Shown here: piece after piece, positions 53,765 through 63,229 of the stretch
Numbering within the stretch: position 1 is the stretch's first letter
How the letters are laid out: every line of letters begins with the position of its first letter
Source of the DNA: Bacteroidota bacterium
GTDB lineage: Bacteria > Bacteroidota > Bacteroidia > AKYH767-A > OLB10
Reading direction: 5' to 3'
DNA: 64,000 bases
NCBI GenBank assembly: GCA_016717725.1
Contig: JADKFA010000004.1
Span: 62,001-126,000 of the forward strand
The notes under the pieces: generated by a model
What the model was told of the DNA's origin: nothing
What the model saw: only the letters and a program-made list of their open reading frames with translations
The model's database searches: none
Made by a program: the position numbers and the translations under genes

Positions 53765-55996
53765 ATGAAAAAGATTCGTCTTATCATTCTATTGCTTCTG
53801 TTCTGCTCGATGAAATCATCAGCTCAAAATTTTTATGCACTAGATACCATTCAACAAATTGAAATTTTCTTTGCACAATCGAATTGGGACTATCTTCTTG
53901 ATACGTCAAAACAAGGAAGTGATGGTTATACCATGGCGCAATGGGTAAAAATAAATGGTGTTCAATTCGACAGTGTAGGTGTAAAATATAAAGGGAACAG
54001 CTCATATAATGCAGCGAATATGAAAAATCCCTTGCACATCGAACTCGATCATTTTAAAAATCAAGATTATCTTGGATATAAAGATATCAAACTAAGTAAT
54101 GGTTTTAATGACCCTTCTTGTATTCGTGAAGTATTACTTTATTCCATCTTACAACAATATACAAAAATATCATCAGCCAATTATGCACAAGTGTACATAA
54201 ATGGTCAACTAATGGGGCATTACACAAATACAGAATCGGTAACAAATCATTTCTTAGAGGATCGATTTTATTCCAAAGACAACACTTTTGTTTTTGCTGA
54301 TAACGGTGGATGCGATCTGCGTTTTAAAGGAAGTGATAGTACGCTATACTCGTTTCCATATACTTTAAAATCGGACTATGGGCTAGCTGATTTAATGCGT
54401 TTTTGTGATACGTTAAATAATAATATTGTAGGAATTGAAAATAATTTAGATGTGGATCGAACTCTTTGGATGTTTGCATTAACCAATGTATTTGTAATTC
54501 TCGACAGTTATTTAGGTAACTCTAAACACAACTATTATATTTATAAAGATGATCATGGAAGATTTAATCCCATCATTTGGGATTTGAATGGAGGATTAGG
54601 GGTTTTTGCTAAAGCCCACAACAATGTTTCACTTACCACTGCACAAATGCAGAATATGTCTTCTTTGCTTCATCAAAATGATAGCTTGTGGCCTTTGGTA
54701 AATAAACTGTTGACTCAACCCACATTTAAACGAATGTACATTGCACATATGAAAACCATTGTACAAGAAAATTTAGATAACTCTAGTTACCTTGCTAAAG
54801 CACAGCACTTGCAAAATATCATAGATACCATTGTACAATCCGACTCAAATCTATTTTTTAATTATAGTCAATTTCAAAGTAATTTATATTCTACGGTGGT
54901 AACCAGTCAAAAAATTATACCTGGAATAACGGAGTTAATGAATGTGAGAATGAATTATCTAAATTCTACTCCAGAGTTTATGCAAGTAGCTCCTACTTTA
55001 TCAAACATCATCGTGTCCGACACTTTTCCTAATGTCAATACAACGGTGCTAATAAAGATAGAAGCTATAAATGCAAATACTGTTTATTTGGGAGTTAGAA
55101 ATACCGATTTAGATCGCTTCTATCGCCTACCTATGTTTGATGATGGTTTGCATGGTGACAGTGCTGCGGCAGATGGAATTTATGGAATATACATTCCAAT
55201 AAATAATTCCTCGTTGCAATATTATTTTTACGCAGAGAATAATAACGCTGGAATATTTTCTCCAGCTAGAGCGGAACATGAATTCTATACTTTACATGCA
55301 AATTATGCTTCCTTGTTTCCTAGTCAAGTGGTGATTAATGAAATGATGGCTTTAAACATTTCGAGTGTACAAAATGCAAATGGAGGGTATAGTGATTGGC
55401 TTGAACTTTATAATACTTCTTCATCGGTGGTTTCTCTCGACTATCTTTTCTTATCCGATAACTTTTCCAATCCGAATAAGTGGCAGTTCCCATTCGGAAA
55501 AACAATTCCTCCTTTCGGGTATTTCATTGTTTGGGCTGATAACGACACCTCCTCCAATGAAACACACTGTTCTTTTGGATTCTCGGGAAATGGAGAAGAT
55601 ATTATACTATCGTATTCCAATGGAACCGTCATCGATAGTACTGTTTATCCAATACAAACAAATGATATTACTTGGGGGAGATATCCCAATGGTAATGGAC
55701 CTTTTGTTTATTTGTCGCCTACGTTTAATGCGGTGAATTTAATTTCAACTATTCAAGAACATTCATCTACACAAAATTTTAACCTTTACCCAAATCCATC
55801 CTATGGAAATATTTTTGTCCATTCTACCTATGGAGAAACAGAATTGAAGGTTTTAGATGTACTAGGTAATTTGGTATTTCAAAAACGATTGCATCAACTA
55901 GATGAATCCATCTCCCTAAATTTATCAAGTGGAATGTATTTCTATCAAGTTTCTCTACCCAACAAAATTTTATCTGGTAAAATTATGATCTATTAG
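53765..55996 (+). CDS. Exported CotH-kinase/lamin-tail protein with T9SS domain
   Basis: 743 residues with a signal peptide (to about residue 21). A CotH-like domain covers about 30-400, with VGVKYKGNSSYNA, LSNGFNDPSCIREVLLYSIL and HNYYIYKDDHGRFNPIIWDL. A lamin-tail domain (about 520-650) has INEMMALNISS, DWLELYNTSSSVVSLDYLFL and GYFIVWADND. The end is a T9SS domain (FNLYPNPSYGNIFVHS, KVLDVLGNLVFQ, SSGMYFYQVSLP). CotH proteins phosphorylate coat proteins in Bacillus. Here a surface structural role is likely. Confidence 0.88.
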   Translation: MKKIRLIILLLLFCSMKSSAQNFYALDTIQQIEIFFAQSNWDYLLDTSKQGSDGYTMAQWVKINGVQFDSVGVKYKGNSSYNAANMKNPLHIELDHFKNQDYLGYKDIKLSNGFNDPSCIREVLLYSILQQYTKISSANYAQVYINGQLMGHYTNTESVTNHFLEDRFYSKDNTFVFADNGGCDLRFKGSDSTLYSFPYTLKSDYGLADLMRFCDTLNNNIVGIENNLDVDRTLWMFALTNVFVILDSYLGNSKHNYYIYKDDHGRFNPIIWDLNGGLGVFAKAHNNVSLTTAQMQNMSSLLHQNDSLWPLVNKLLTQPTFKRMYIAHMKTIVQENLDNSSYLAKAQHLQNIIDTIVQSDSNLFFNYSQFQSNLYSTVVTSQKIIPGITELMNVRMNYLNSTPEFMQVAPTLSNIIVSDTFPNVNTTVLIKIEAINANTVYLGVRNTDLDRFYRLPMFDDGLHGDSAAADGIYGIYIPINNSSLQYYFYAENNNAGIFSPARAEHEFYTLHANYASLFPSQVVINEMMALNISSVQNANGGYSDWLELYNTSSSVVSLDYLFLSDNFSNPNKWQFPFGKTIPPFGYFIVWADNDTSSNETHCSFGFSGNGEDIILSYSNGTVIDSTVYPIQTNDITWGRYPNGNGPFVYLSPTFNAVNLISTIQEHSSTQNFNLYPNPSYGNIFVHSTYGETELKVLDVLGNLVFQKRLHQLDESISLNLSSGMYFYQVSLPNKILSGKIMIY

Positions 55997-56198
55997 TTGT
56001 AAATTGAATGTCCGTTTTGTTAATGAGTTTTTCTTAAGCTATCCCTAATCTTAGGGAATTTATACTTAAACAGATCAATTACTGGGAATTCATGATTTAT
56101 TCTTCTGCAATAATTAATTCCAGTCAAAGTAAAAAGCATAATTTTGCTTTTCTTCATTCATAAGAAAGGAGAAGATCTAATTAATAAATTTATATACT

Positions 56199-57527
56199 AT
56201 GAAACAACTCTCTATTTTATTTCTATTGTTTTTAAACTTTAATTCTTCTGCACAAAATGCATTGAATTTCGATGGAACAAACGACTATGTACTTACCAAT
56301 TTTCCTGGGCCCACAGGAAACAGCTCACGCACTGTGGAAGCGATGATTAAGTTCACCACCATTTCCACTGTTCAAAAAGTAATTGTGGATTGGGGTGATA
56401 TGGCAAACGGAAATCGATTCACTTTAAATATTATCAATGGAATTCCTAGAATTGAAGTTGGAGGGTTTGGTGTAAGTGCTCCAAATGCGCTTTCAATGGG
56501 AGCATGGCATCATCTTGCTGGAGTTTATGAATCCACAAGTAATAACTTAAAATTATATGTTGATGGTGTTCTCGCAAATTCAGGTACCTCCTCCGTAACC
56601 GTAGCTACTAGTGCTCTTAATAATATACAAATTGGAAGAAGAAATGATTTAACGGGCTATTTCCAAGGAAGTATTGAAGAAGTAAGAGTTTGGAGCGATG
56701 AAAGAACTGTTTCCGAAATTGCCAATTATAAAAATGTTGAACTTTGTTTACCCGCTGCGAATTTGGAAGCTTATTATCGTTTTAATGAAGGTACCGCAAA
56801 TGGCAACAATGCAGGCGTCACAACCTTACCTGACCTATCCACATTATCAAATAACGGTACTTTGAATGGATTTGCTTTAGTTGGATCTACTTCGAATTGG
56901 GTGACTGGAATTAATAGTGTGTTCACTCAGTCGGCCACCATTTGTAAAGGAACACCTTATATCTTCGGAACACAAACTTTAACAACAGGAGGAGTTTACC
57001 TTGAGACATTCACAACTTCTCTAGGATGTGATTCAACAGTGCAGCTTACATTGACCATGGATAGTGTAAACACCACCGTCTTTCAAAGTGGAGTAACCTT
57101 AATTTCACAACAATTGGGTGCTACCTATAAATGGGCCGATTGTAACAACAATTATTCGCTCCTCTCAGGTCAAACATCCTCCACATTCACGGCAACTGCT
57201 AATGGAAGTTATGCAGCCATTATTACAAAAGGAAATTGTACAGATACTACGGCTTGTTTTACCATTACTACAATTGGAATCAACGAAAACAATGCAGAAG
57301 CACAGTTCTCTATGTCGCCAAATCCTTGTAGTTCTTCTTGCGTTATTACATCTCCTCGAGCTAAAAATGCTATTGCCACTATTTACGACGTTCAAGGTCG
57401 AATGATCTTTAGCAATCTATTTACCACTTCCATGGATTTAAATACATCACTATTTCAACCTGGACTTTATTTTGTTGAAATAAGAAACAACGGAGGTATA
57501 GCCCTACAAAAATTATTGGTGAAATAG
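56199..57527 (+). CDS. Exported LamG-domain protein with T9SS domain
   Basis: 442 residues. A signal peptide ends near NFNSSAQ. A concanavalin-A-like LamG domain (about 20-200) has ALNFDGTNDYVLTNFPGP, WHHLAGVYESTSNNLKLYVD and IEEVRVWSDERTVSEI. A middle Ig-like region has SLGCDSTVQLTLTMD. The C-terminal T9SS domain (about 372-442) starts with SPNPCSSSCVITSP and ends GLYFVEIRNNGGIALQK. It probably binds carbohydrate or is an adhesin. A good terminator follows. Confidence 0.87.
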   Translation: MKQLSILFLLFLNFNSSAQNALNFDGTNDYVLTNFPGPTGNSSRTVEAMIKFTTISTVQKVIVDWGDMANGNRFTLNIINGIPRIEVGGFGVSAPNALSMGAWHHLAGVYESTSNNLKLYVDGVLANSGTSSVTVATSALNNIQIGRRNDLTGYFQGSIEEVRVWSDERTVSEIANYKNVELCLPAANLEAYYRFNEGTANGNNAGVTTLPDLSTLSNNGTLNGFALVGSTSNWVTGINSVFTQSATICKGTPYIFGTQTLTTGGVYLETFTTSLGCDSTVQLTLTMDSVNTTVFQSGVTLISQQLGATYKWADCNNNYSLLSGQTSSTFTATANGSYAAIITKGNCTDTTACFTITTIGINENNAEAQFSMSPNPCSSSCVITSPRAKNAIATIYDVQGRMIFSNLFTTSMDLNTSLFQPGLYFVEIRNNGGIALQKLLVK

Positions 57528-57553
57528 TGCGCTTCAAAAATAATAGTTTGTTG

Positions 57554-57582
57554 AGAGGCCTGCATAGCGGGCCTCTTTTTTT
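57554..57582 (+). terminator. Intrinsic terminator after the LamG gene
   Basis: GAGGCC (57555-57560) pairs with GGCCTC (57570-57575) around a 9-base loop, followed by a run of seven T. It lies 27 bases past the stop codon. Confidence 0.75.
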
Positions 57583-57732
57583 GATTTTTCACTCTAAGAA
57601 TCTATGAACTTTTTCATCTCTGAATCTCAGTTTTGATGAATTTTTAGAACCAGACATTAAGCAGATATTAATTTTTTGAATTTACTATCTTCGCACTCTC
57701 CATTCTAATAAGAATCGAGGACTCTCAACAAT

Positions 57733-58566
57733 ATGAAATTCAATACCATCTTCTACAGCCTCATCTTAATCTCAACTTATACCTTTTCCCAAGAACCTCC
57801 AGTTAAAGAACAATATCATCAAAAAGGAAAGTTTTTCGTTTACTTTGGATGGAACAGAGCATGGTTCACAACTTCCGATATCCATTTCAATGGCGCGAAT
57901 TATGACTTTACATTAAACAATGTAGTGGCGAAAGATCGTCCTTCTCATCTCGCGGCCGATCCGTATTTGAATCCCTCTCGCTTCACCATTCCACAATATA
58001 ATTTTAGATTGGGTTACTTCTTCTCTGAACATTGGAGTATCACGGTGGGAGATGATCACATGAAATATGTAATGAAGCAAAATCAAACGGTGAAAATTAA
58101 TGGAGGAATTTCAGATACGGTAGCTCACTATGAAGGGCTCTATTCAAATGAAGACATTACCCTTTCCAAAGACTTTTTACAATTTGAACATACCGATGGA
58201 TTGAATTATATTAATACAGACATGAGAAGATTTGATAATCTTGTTACCTATAAACGATTTAAATTAAATATGACCGAAGGATTTGGTATTGGTGTTTTGG
58301 TGCCAAGAACGAACACTACTTTACTCAGTAAAGAAAGATACGATCAGTTTCATCTCTCAGGATATGGATTGGGAGCCTTAGTTGGATTGAACTTAACTTA
58401 TAATAATTGGCTTTTCATACAAACCGAATTGAAAGGAGGCTACATCAATATGTCAGATATTCGAACCACAAAAAATAAAGCGGATAAGGCGAGTCAACAT
58501 TTTTTCTTTACACAATTTAATTTTGAATTGGGAGCTAATATTAACCTACATAAGAAAAGTAAGTAG
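57733..58566 (+). CDS. Exported outer-membrane beta-barrel protein
   Basis: 277 residues. A signal peptide (MKFNTIFYSLILISTYTFSQ) is followed by a series of alternating beta strands: YFGWNRAWFTTSDIHFNGA, FTIPQYNFRLGYFFSEHWS and LGALVGLNLTYNNWLFIQTEL. The last strand ends NFELGANINLHKKSK. Such a pattern is typical of a small outer-membrane barrel. No specific family name is claimed. Confidence 0.65.
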   Translation: MKFNTIFYSLILISTYTFSQEPPVKEQYHQKGKFFVYFGWNRAWFTTSDIHFNGANYDFTLNNVVAKDRPSHLAADPYLNPSRFTIPQYNFRLGYFFSEHWSITVGDDHMKYVMKQNQTVKINGGISDTVAHYEGLYSNEDITLSKDFLQFEHTDGLNYINTDMRRFDNLVTYKRFKLNMTEGFGIGVLVPRTNTTLLSKERYDQFHLSGYGLGALVGLNLTYNNWLFIQTELKGGYINMSDIRTTKNKADKASQHFFFTQFNFELGANINLHKKSK

Positions 58567-58590
58567 ACAGTTAGAATTGACCGTTTAAAC

Positions 58591-58622
58591 GCAGCGGGCG
58601 CAACGGTTTTGCAGCGGGCGCA
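58591..58622. repeat. Two direct copies of a GC-rich 12-mer
   Basis: GCAGCGGGCGCA occurs at 58591-58602 and 58611-58622, in an otherwise AT-rich sequence. Such GC-rich repeats with GCRGCGGGCGCA units look like the simple intergenic repeats of Bacteroidota. Confidence 0.6.
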
Positions 58623-58854
58623 GGGGGATCATAAAAAATCATAATCATCATAATAAATCAGTGGGCCATCAAACATAGATCCATACGTTAAACAATATAC
58701 TTTGGCAAGTAACTAGTAGCAAATTTCATCCCCGCCTTTTGTTGCTTGAGAAAGAATATTTCCCTTTAGATCAATAATTACAATCCATATTGCGTTAGGT
58801 ATTTTAAATTTCAGTAGGAGATTCCATTCTCCCCTTCCTAAACAACCCCCCAAC

Positions 58855-60027
58855 ATGGAAAAATTGAAAAACTTCTTTTGGTTTTGCTCTGGAGTGAACC
58901 AAGAGATCCTCCAAAAAACACCGACGGAACATGCGAAGTATATAGGCATGGGTGCTACCGTCTTTTTCACCGGACTCTTCGCTGCGATTTCTGGAGGCTA
59001 TGCACTCTATTTTATTTTTAACGACATGACTTTGCTCTGGAGAATTTTTGCAGCCGTAATTTTTGGATGTATTTGGGGTGCAATGATTTTTAATCTGGAT
59101 CGTTACATCGTTTCGAGCATGAAGAAAGGCGGAGGCTTTTGGAATGAATTTAAGATGGCCACTCCGCGAATTTTGTTGGCCGCTGTCATTGCCTTTGTCA
59201 TTTCAAAACCGTTGGAACTTCAAATCTTCCATACTTCCATCGAATATGAATTGGAGATTATGAAGCAAAAAGACATCAAGCTTCAAGAAGCTACGTTGAC
59301 AAGTCGATACACAGCGGAGATGGCTACCCTTGCTTCCCAAATAAAATCATTGAAAGGAGAACTAACGCAGGCTACTTTACAACGCAACCTATTAGACGAA
59401 GTGGCACGTGTGGAAGCGGATGGAAGTGGAGGTTCTAACAAACGTGGAGCAGCTACCATCTACAAAATTAAAAAAGCGGATGCCGAAAAAGCACAACAGG
59501 AATTAACTGATTTATCGGCGAACAATCTTCCGCTAATTCAATCTAAGCAAAAAGAATTAGACAAAACCGCTGCCACTATTGAAGGTTTAAAATCTTCTAT
59601 TGTTAGAGGGGCTTATGATGGTTTTGATAAACGATTAGATGCCTTAGGAAATGTTTCAAAAAACAGTGCTACCATTTCTATGGCGAGCATTTTTATTATG
59701 CTTTTATTCTTAGCCATTGAGATGTCGCCGGTGCTTGTGAAGTTACTTTCTTCGCGAGGCCCCTATGATGATATTTTAGAAAACGACGAACATATTTTTC
59801 AAATTGAAAGCGTTGAACAAATGACATTACGAAGTCAATTGAGCTTTGAGAAATTGGAGCTCGCCAAGCAAACAGGCAACTATGCTTTAGAGCAAGAAGT
59901 TGCGAATAAAAAGAACTATACTCGCCGATTTAAAGAAGCGGAGGCTGAAATTAGCCAAGAGATGATTAATAAATGGAAACGAGAGGAGTTGGGGAGGGTA
60001 CATTCGGGAAATCTGAGTGGGATTTAA
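58855..60027 (+). CDS. DUF4407 membrane protein with long coiled coil
   Basis: 390 residues. The N-terminal domain has about three membrane helices with family blocks FFWFCSGVNQEILQKTPTEH, WGAMIFNLDRYIVSSMKKGG and RILLAAVIAFVISKPLELQIF. A coiled coil (about 140-250, rich in Gln/Lys/Glu: MATLASQIKSLKGELTQATLQ) follows, then another helix (FIMLLFLAIEMSPVLVKLL) and a charged coiled-coil tail. DUF4407 proteins have no established function; their build suggests an envelope scaffold. Confidence 0.85.
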   Translation: MEKLKNFFWFCSGVNQEILQKTPTEHAKYIGMGATVFFTGLFAAISGGYALYFIFNDMTLLWRIFAAVIFGCIWGAMIFNLDRYIVSSMKKGGGFWNEFKMATPRILLAAVIAFVISKPLELQIFHTSIEYELEIMKQKDIKLQEATLTSRYTAEMATLASQIKSLKGELTQATLQRNLLDEVARVEADGSGGSNKRGAATIYKIKKADAEKAQQELTDLSANNLPLIQSKQKELDKTAATIEGLKSSIVRGAYDGFDKRLDALGNVSKNSATISMASIFIMLLFLAIEMSPVLVKLLSSRGPYDDILENDEHIFQIESVEQMTLRSQLSFEKLELAKQTGNYALEQEVANKKNYTRRFKEAEAEISQEMINKWKREELGRVHSGNLSGI

Positions 60028-60145
60028 ATTAATTTTGGTGAATAAATAATATTAGTATATTTACATATAGAATGAATGGGGTTAATTTCTCTTTTATTCT
60101 GATGGATATATCCAAACTTATTATCGAGTATTCACTAAAATCTAT

Positions 60146-60568
60146 ATGCAAATGAATCCCATATTAAAAAATATTCTTGCTGTTGTTCTCGGAATTATTA
60201 TTGGAAGTATTGTCAATGGAGCTATCATCCAAATCAGCGGATCCATCATCCCTCCGCCAGAAGGAGCTGATGTAAAAACGATGGAAGGACTCAAAGCTTC
60301 CATTCATTTATTTACCCCCATCAACTTTCTTATGCCATGGCTAGCACATGCGTTGGGAACTTTTGTTGGCGCATTCATCGCAGCTCTTATTGCCGCCAAT
60401 AATAAAATGAAATTTGCCATTGCTATTGGGTGTGTTTTCTTGATTGGAGGAATCACTGCAGTGATGATGCTTCCTGCACCTATGTGGTTTAACATTACAG
60501 ACCTAGCTTTAGCTTACATTCCGATGGGATGGTTGGCAGGAAAAATCGTAACTAGGAAGCAAGGATAA
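60146..60568 (+). CDS. Small membrane protein, four helices
   Basis: 140 residues; the second ATG at 60152 is another start. About four hydrophobic helices: NILAVVLGIIIGSIVNGAII, FLMPWLAHALGTFVGAFIAA, KFAIAIGCVFLIGGITAVMM, and the last near the C-terminus. A loop PPPEGADVKTMEGLKASIHL links the first two. This layout fits conserved Bacteroidota hypothetical membrane proteins, but I cannot assign a known function. Confidence 0.65.
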   Translation: MQMNPILKNILAVVLGIIIGSIVNGAIIQISGSIIPPPEGADVKTMEGLKASIHLFTPINFLMPWLAHALGTFVGAFIAALIAANNKMKFAIAIGCVFLIGGITAVMMLPAPMWFNITDLALAYIPMGWLAGKIVTRKQG

Positions 60569-60600
60569 AAATGTTTTTGCATTGAATCTTCCCTTCCATT

Positions 60601-61143
60601 ATGAGTGCCGCATCCATCAAACAAGAAATAATAAAACACATTGGAAGTAGCTATGCCAATTACCGAGTGCCGCTTGCTCGTAAAATTTTAAAAGAAAAAA
60701 TTCCACTCAAGAATTTATTCCCTGTGCTTTATTTGGAGCATCCTATCTCTACTCGATTTTCGTGGTTACTTGGCGACATCAGTATGATCGACCCGAGCAA
60801 ATCAAAAGAAATTATTATTGAGGGATTTAAAAACTTCGACCGTATTCACATTCTTAATTTTGATAGAACAATTGCAAAACAATGCATGATCTGTGGAAAT
60901 GATTTGCCGCAAAAATTGGAAGGAGAAATTGTAGATCGACTTTTTTATTGGTTGAATACACCATCTATTTCCATTGCTACAAAATATTATGCCATGTTAA
61001 CTTTATTCAATTTATGTCGAAAATACCCAGACCTGAAAAATGAATTAATAGTATCTATTCAAGCTCAACTTCCACACAGTAGTAAAGCCCTAAAAAATTG
61101 CGGCAATAAAATCTTAACTTCTCTTAAGGTGGATAAAGAATAA
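60601..61143 (+). CDS. Helical-repeat (HEAT-like) protein
   Basis: 180 residues, all-helical without signal or membrane segments. Successive pairs of helices (about 1-40, 45-90, 95-140, 140-175) look like irregular HEAT-type repeats. Cysteines cluster in CMICGNDLPQK. The family is not recognised, and such proteins usually serve as protein-binding scaffolds. It lies between a membrane protein and a monooxygenase gene. Confidence 0.55.
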   Translation: MSAASIKQEIIKHIGSSYANYRVPLARKILKEKIPLKNLFPVLYLEHPISTRFSWLLGDISMIDPSKSKEIIIEGFKNFDRIHILNFDRTIAKQCMICGNDLPQKLEGEIVDRLFYWLNTPSISIATKYYAMLTLFNLCRKYPDLKNELIVSIQAQLPHSSKALKNCGNKILTSLKVDKE

Positions 61144-61186
61144 ATATTTTTGAAATAAATATTCCATCACTATACCATCTATAACT

Positions 61187-61504
61187 ATGATCGCTTTAAC
61201 ACCTGACACTCCCTATTATGCTGTAATCTTTACTTCCCTTCGCACAGAAGGTGATCATGGCTATTCCGATACAGCCATCTTAATGGAAGAGTTGTCAAAA
61301 AAGATAGATGGCTTCCTGGGAATTGAATCTGCGCGAGAAGAGATTGGAATTACCGTTTCTTATTGGAGCAGTTTGGAAAGTATAAAAACATGGAAACAAC
61401 AAGCCGATCATCGCATAGCACAAAGAAAAGGTCGAGAACTATGGTACTCGGCTTTCAAGGTGCGAATATGTAAAGTGGAAAGGGATTATGAATTTTCTTT
61501 ATAG
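61187..61504 (+). CDS. Antibiotic biosynthesis monooxygenase (ABM)-like small enzyme
   Basis: 105 residues with the ABM ferredoxin-like dimeric fold: YAVIFTSLRTEGDHGYSDTA, FLGIESAREEIGITVSYWSS, and SIKTWKQQADHRIAQRKGRE ending in WYSAFKVRICKVERDY. Related proteins include cofactor-free quinol oxygenases and heme-degrading enzymes, but most have no known substrate. It precedes two VOC genes. Confidence 0.8.
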   Translation: MIALTPDTPYYAVIFTSLRTEGDHGYSDTAILMEELSKKIDGFLGIESAREEIGITVSYWSSLESIKTWKQQADHRIAQRKGRELWYSAFKVRICKVERDYEFSL

Positions 61505-61557
61505 TATGTACATTCAATTTAAAATTAAATATATTTACATCTTATTAAAAATTATTT

Positions 61558-61996
61558 ATGGCACGTACTAGCACTTACTTGAATTTCCCTCGACAAACAG
61601 AGGAAGCTTTTTTATTTTATAAATCCGTTTTTGGCGGAGAATTTCTTGGAGATGGGATCAATCGCTTTGGCGATATTCCCATGGACGATGACGACGCCAC
61701 CCATGCCCGAAGAAGATAAAAAATTGGTGATGCATGTAGAGTTGGCTATTGTTGGCGGACATATCATCATGGGTACCGATGCTCCCGAATCGATGGGATT
61801 TACGGTGAACTTTGGTAATAATATGTACATTAATTTGGAGCCTGATTCGAGAGAGGAAACTAAAAAATTGTTCGACAAACTTTCTGCAGGAGGTAAGGTG
61901 GAAATGGAATTACAAGATATGTTCTGGGGTGCTTACTTTGGAAGTTGTAAAGATAAATTTGGTGTACAATGGATGTTTAATTGCGCAAACTCATGA
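61558..61996 (+). pseudogene. VOC/PhnB-like protein, one-base frameshift
   Basis: The frame from ATG 61558 reads STYLNFPRQTEEAFLFYKS and FGGEFLGDGINRFGDIPM, then runs into TAA at 61717. The second frame continues with TPPMPEEDKKLVMHVELAIV, GGHIIMGTDAPESMGF and ends GVQWMFNCANS. Together they make one PhnB/VOC protein of about 145 residues. One extra base in GACGATGACGACGCC (61684-61698) explains the break. The last four bases overlap the next gene (ATGA). As read, a 53-residue stub would be made. Confidence 0.83.
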
Positions 61997-62421
61997 AACT
62001 AAATCATAGTATATATCCGTGTCTTTGGATGGATGGAAACGCCAAAGAAGCTGCTGCGTTTTATTGCTCCATTTTTTCCAATGCAACAATAACGAGCGTG
62101 AATCCCTTGGTTGTTATGATCGAGATAAATGGAGCGAAATTTATGCTGTTGAATGGAGGTCCTAAATACAAATTCAATGAAGCGGTTTCTTTTGTCATCA
62201 ATTGCGATTCTTAATTCGAGATCGATTATTTCTGGGAGAAACTTTGTGAGGGCGGAGAAGAAAGTATGTGCGGATGGTTGAAAGATAAATTTGGCGTTTC
62301 ATGGCAAGTGGTTCCTGCCATTATAGGTGAACTTTTCGGAGATCCTCAAAGAGCAGAGCGGGTGTCAGTAGAACTTTTTAAGATGAGAAAACTCGATATC
62401 GAGAAATTAAAAAATGCTTAA
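61993..62421 (+). pseudogene. VOC/PhnB-like protein with in-frame TAA
   Basis: A 142-codon frame with an internal TAA at 62212-62214. It begins HSIYPCLWMDGNAKEAAAFY and INGAKFMLLNGGPKYKF, and reads up to SFVINCDS. The sequence after the stop continues in the same frame with FEIDYFWEKLCEGGEES, MCGWLKDKFGVSWQVVP and ends at TAA 62419, just as PhnB-like proteins do. The lost codon is probably CAA (Gln), one base from TAA. The start overlaps the upstream VOC gene, so the pair is one operon of paralogues. Confidence 0.85.
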
Positions 62422-62488
62422 CATAATAAGAGTATATAGTTTACCGTTTATCTCGTTCAATCTAAATTAAATCTACACTAATTCCTCT

Positions 62489-63220
62489 ATGAAATCTTAC
62501 GCCGGCAGTATCTCACTTGCAATCGCCATTGTCCTTTCTGCATTTCTTTTCTCGAATGCTTTTAAGAACAGAAATAATTCCAACAACAACATTTCGGTAA
62601 CCGGATTGGGGAGCAAGAGTTTTGTTTCTGATTTGATTGTTTGGTCGGGCTCCTTTGGAAAAAAGAGCTTAGAACTAAAAGATGCCTATGCACAACTCGA
62701 CAAAGACCGTGAGAATATTCGAAAATACATGATCGAGAAAGGACTGAAACCTGAAAACATGATCTTTTCTGCAGTAGATATTGTAAAAGAGTTTGACGAG
62801 TCCTTCGACAATAGAGGGAATCGTATCAGTTCCATTTTTACTGGGTATCGGTTACGACAAGATGTGCAAATTGAATCGTATGAAGTGGATAAGGTTGAAA
62901 ATATTTCACGAGAAGTCAGCGAGCTCATCAATACGGGTATTGAATTTTACTCTAATAATCCGCAATACTATTATACGAAATTAGCTGAATTAAAAATTGA
63001 AATGATTGCCGAAGCCACCAAGGACGCCAATGTACGCGCTTCTAAAATTGCAGAAAATGCGGGAGCTCGTGTCGGGAAATTAAAAAATGCAGACATGGGA
63101 GTATTTCAAATTGTAGCTCAAAATTCTTCTGAAGAATACAGTTGGGGTGGCTCTTTTAATACCACATCAAAAAGAAAAACAGCTACGATTACCGTAACGC
63201 TGGATTATGAAACCAATTAA
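62489..63220 (+). CDS. SIMPL domain-containing exported/membrane protein
   Basis: 243 residues. An N-terminal hydrophobic segment (ISLAIAIVLSAFLFSNAF) is a membrane anchor or signal. The SIMPL (DUF541/Oxidative stress defence-like) domain shows NISVTGLGSKSFVSDLIVW, YAQLDKDRENIRKYMIEKG, ISREVSELINTGIEFYSNNP and KNADMGVFQIVAQNSS, with the usual C-terminal TATITVTLDYETN. Family members occur in many bacteria, with roles in envelope or stress tolerance that are poorly defined. Confidence 0.88.
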   Translation: MKSYAGSISLAIAIVLSAFLFSNAFKNRNNSNNNISVTGLGSKSFVSDLIVWSGSFGKKSLELKDAYAQLDKDRENIRKYMIEKGLKPENMIFSAVDIVKEFDESFDNRGNRISSIFTGYRLRQDVQIESYEVDKVENISREVSELINTGIEFYSNNPQYYYTKLAELKIEMIAEATKDANVRASKIAENAGARVGKLKNADMGVFQIVAQNSSEEYSWGGSFNTTSKRKTATITVTLDYETN

Positions 63221-63229
63221 TTTTCATTC

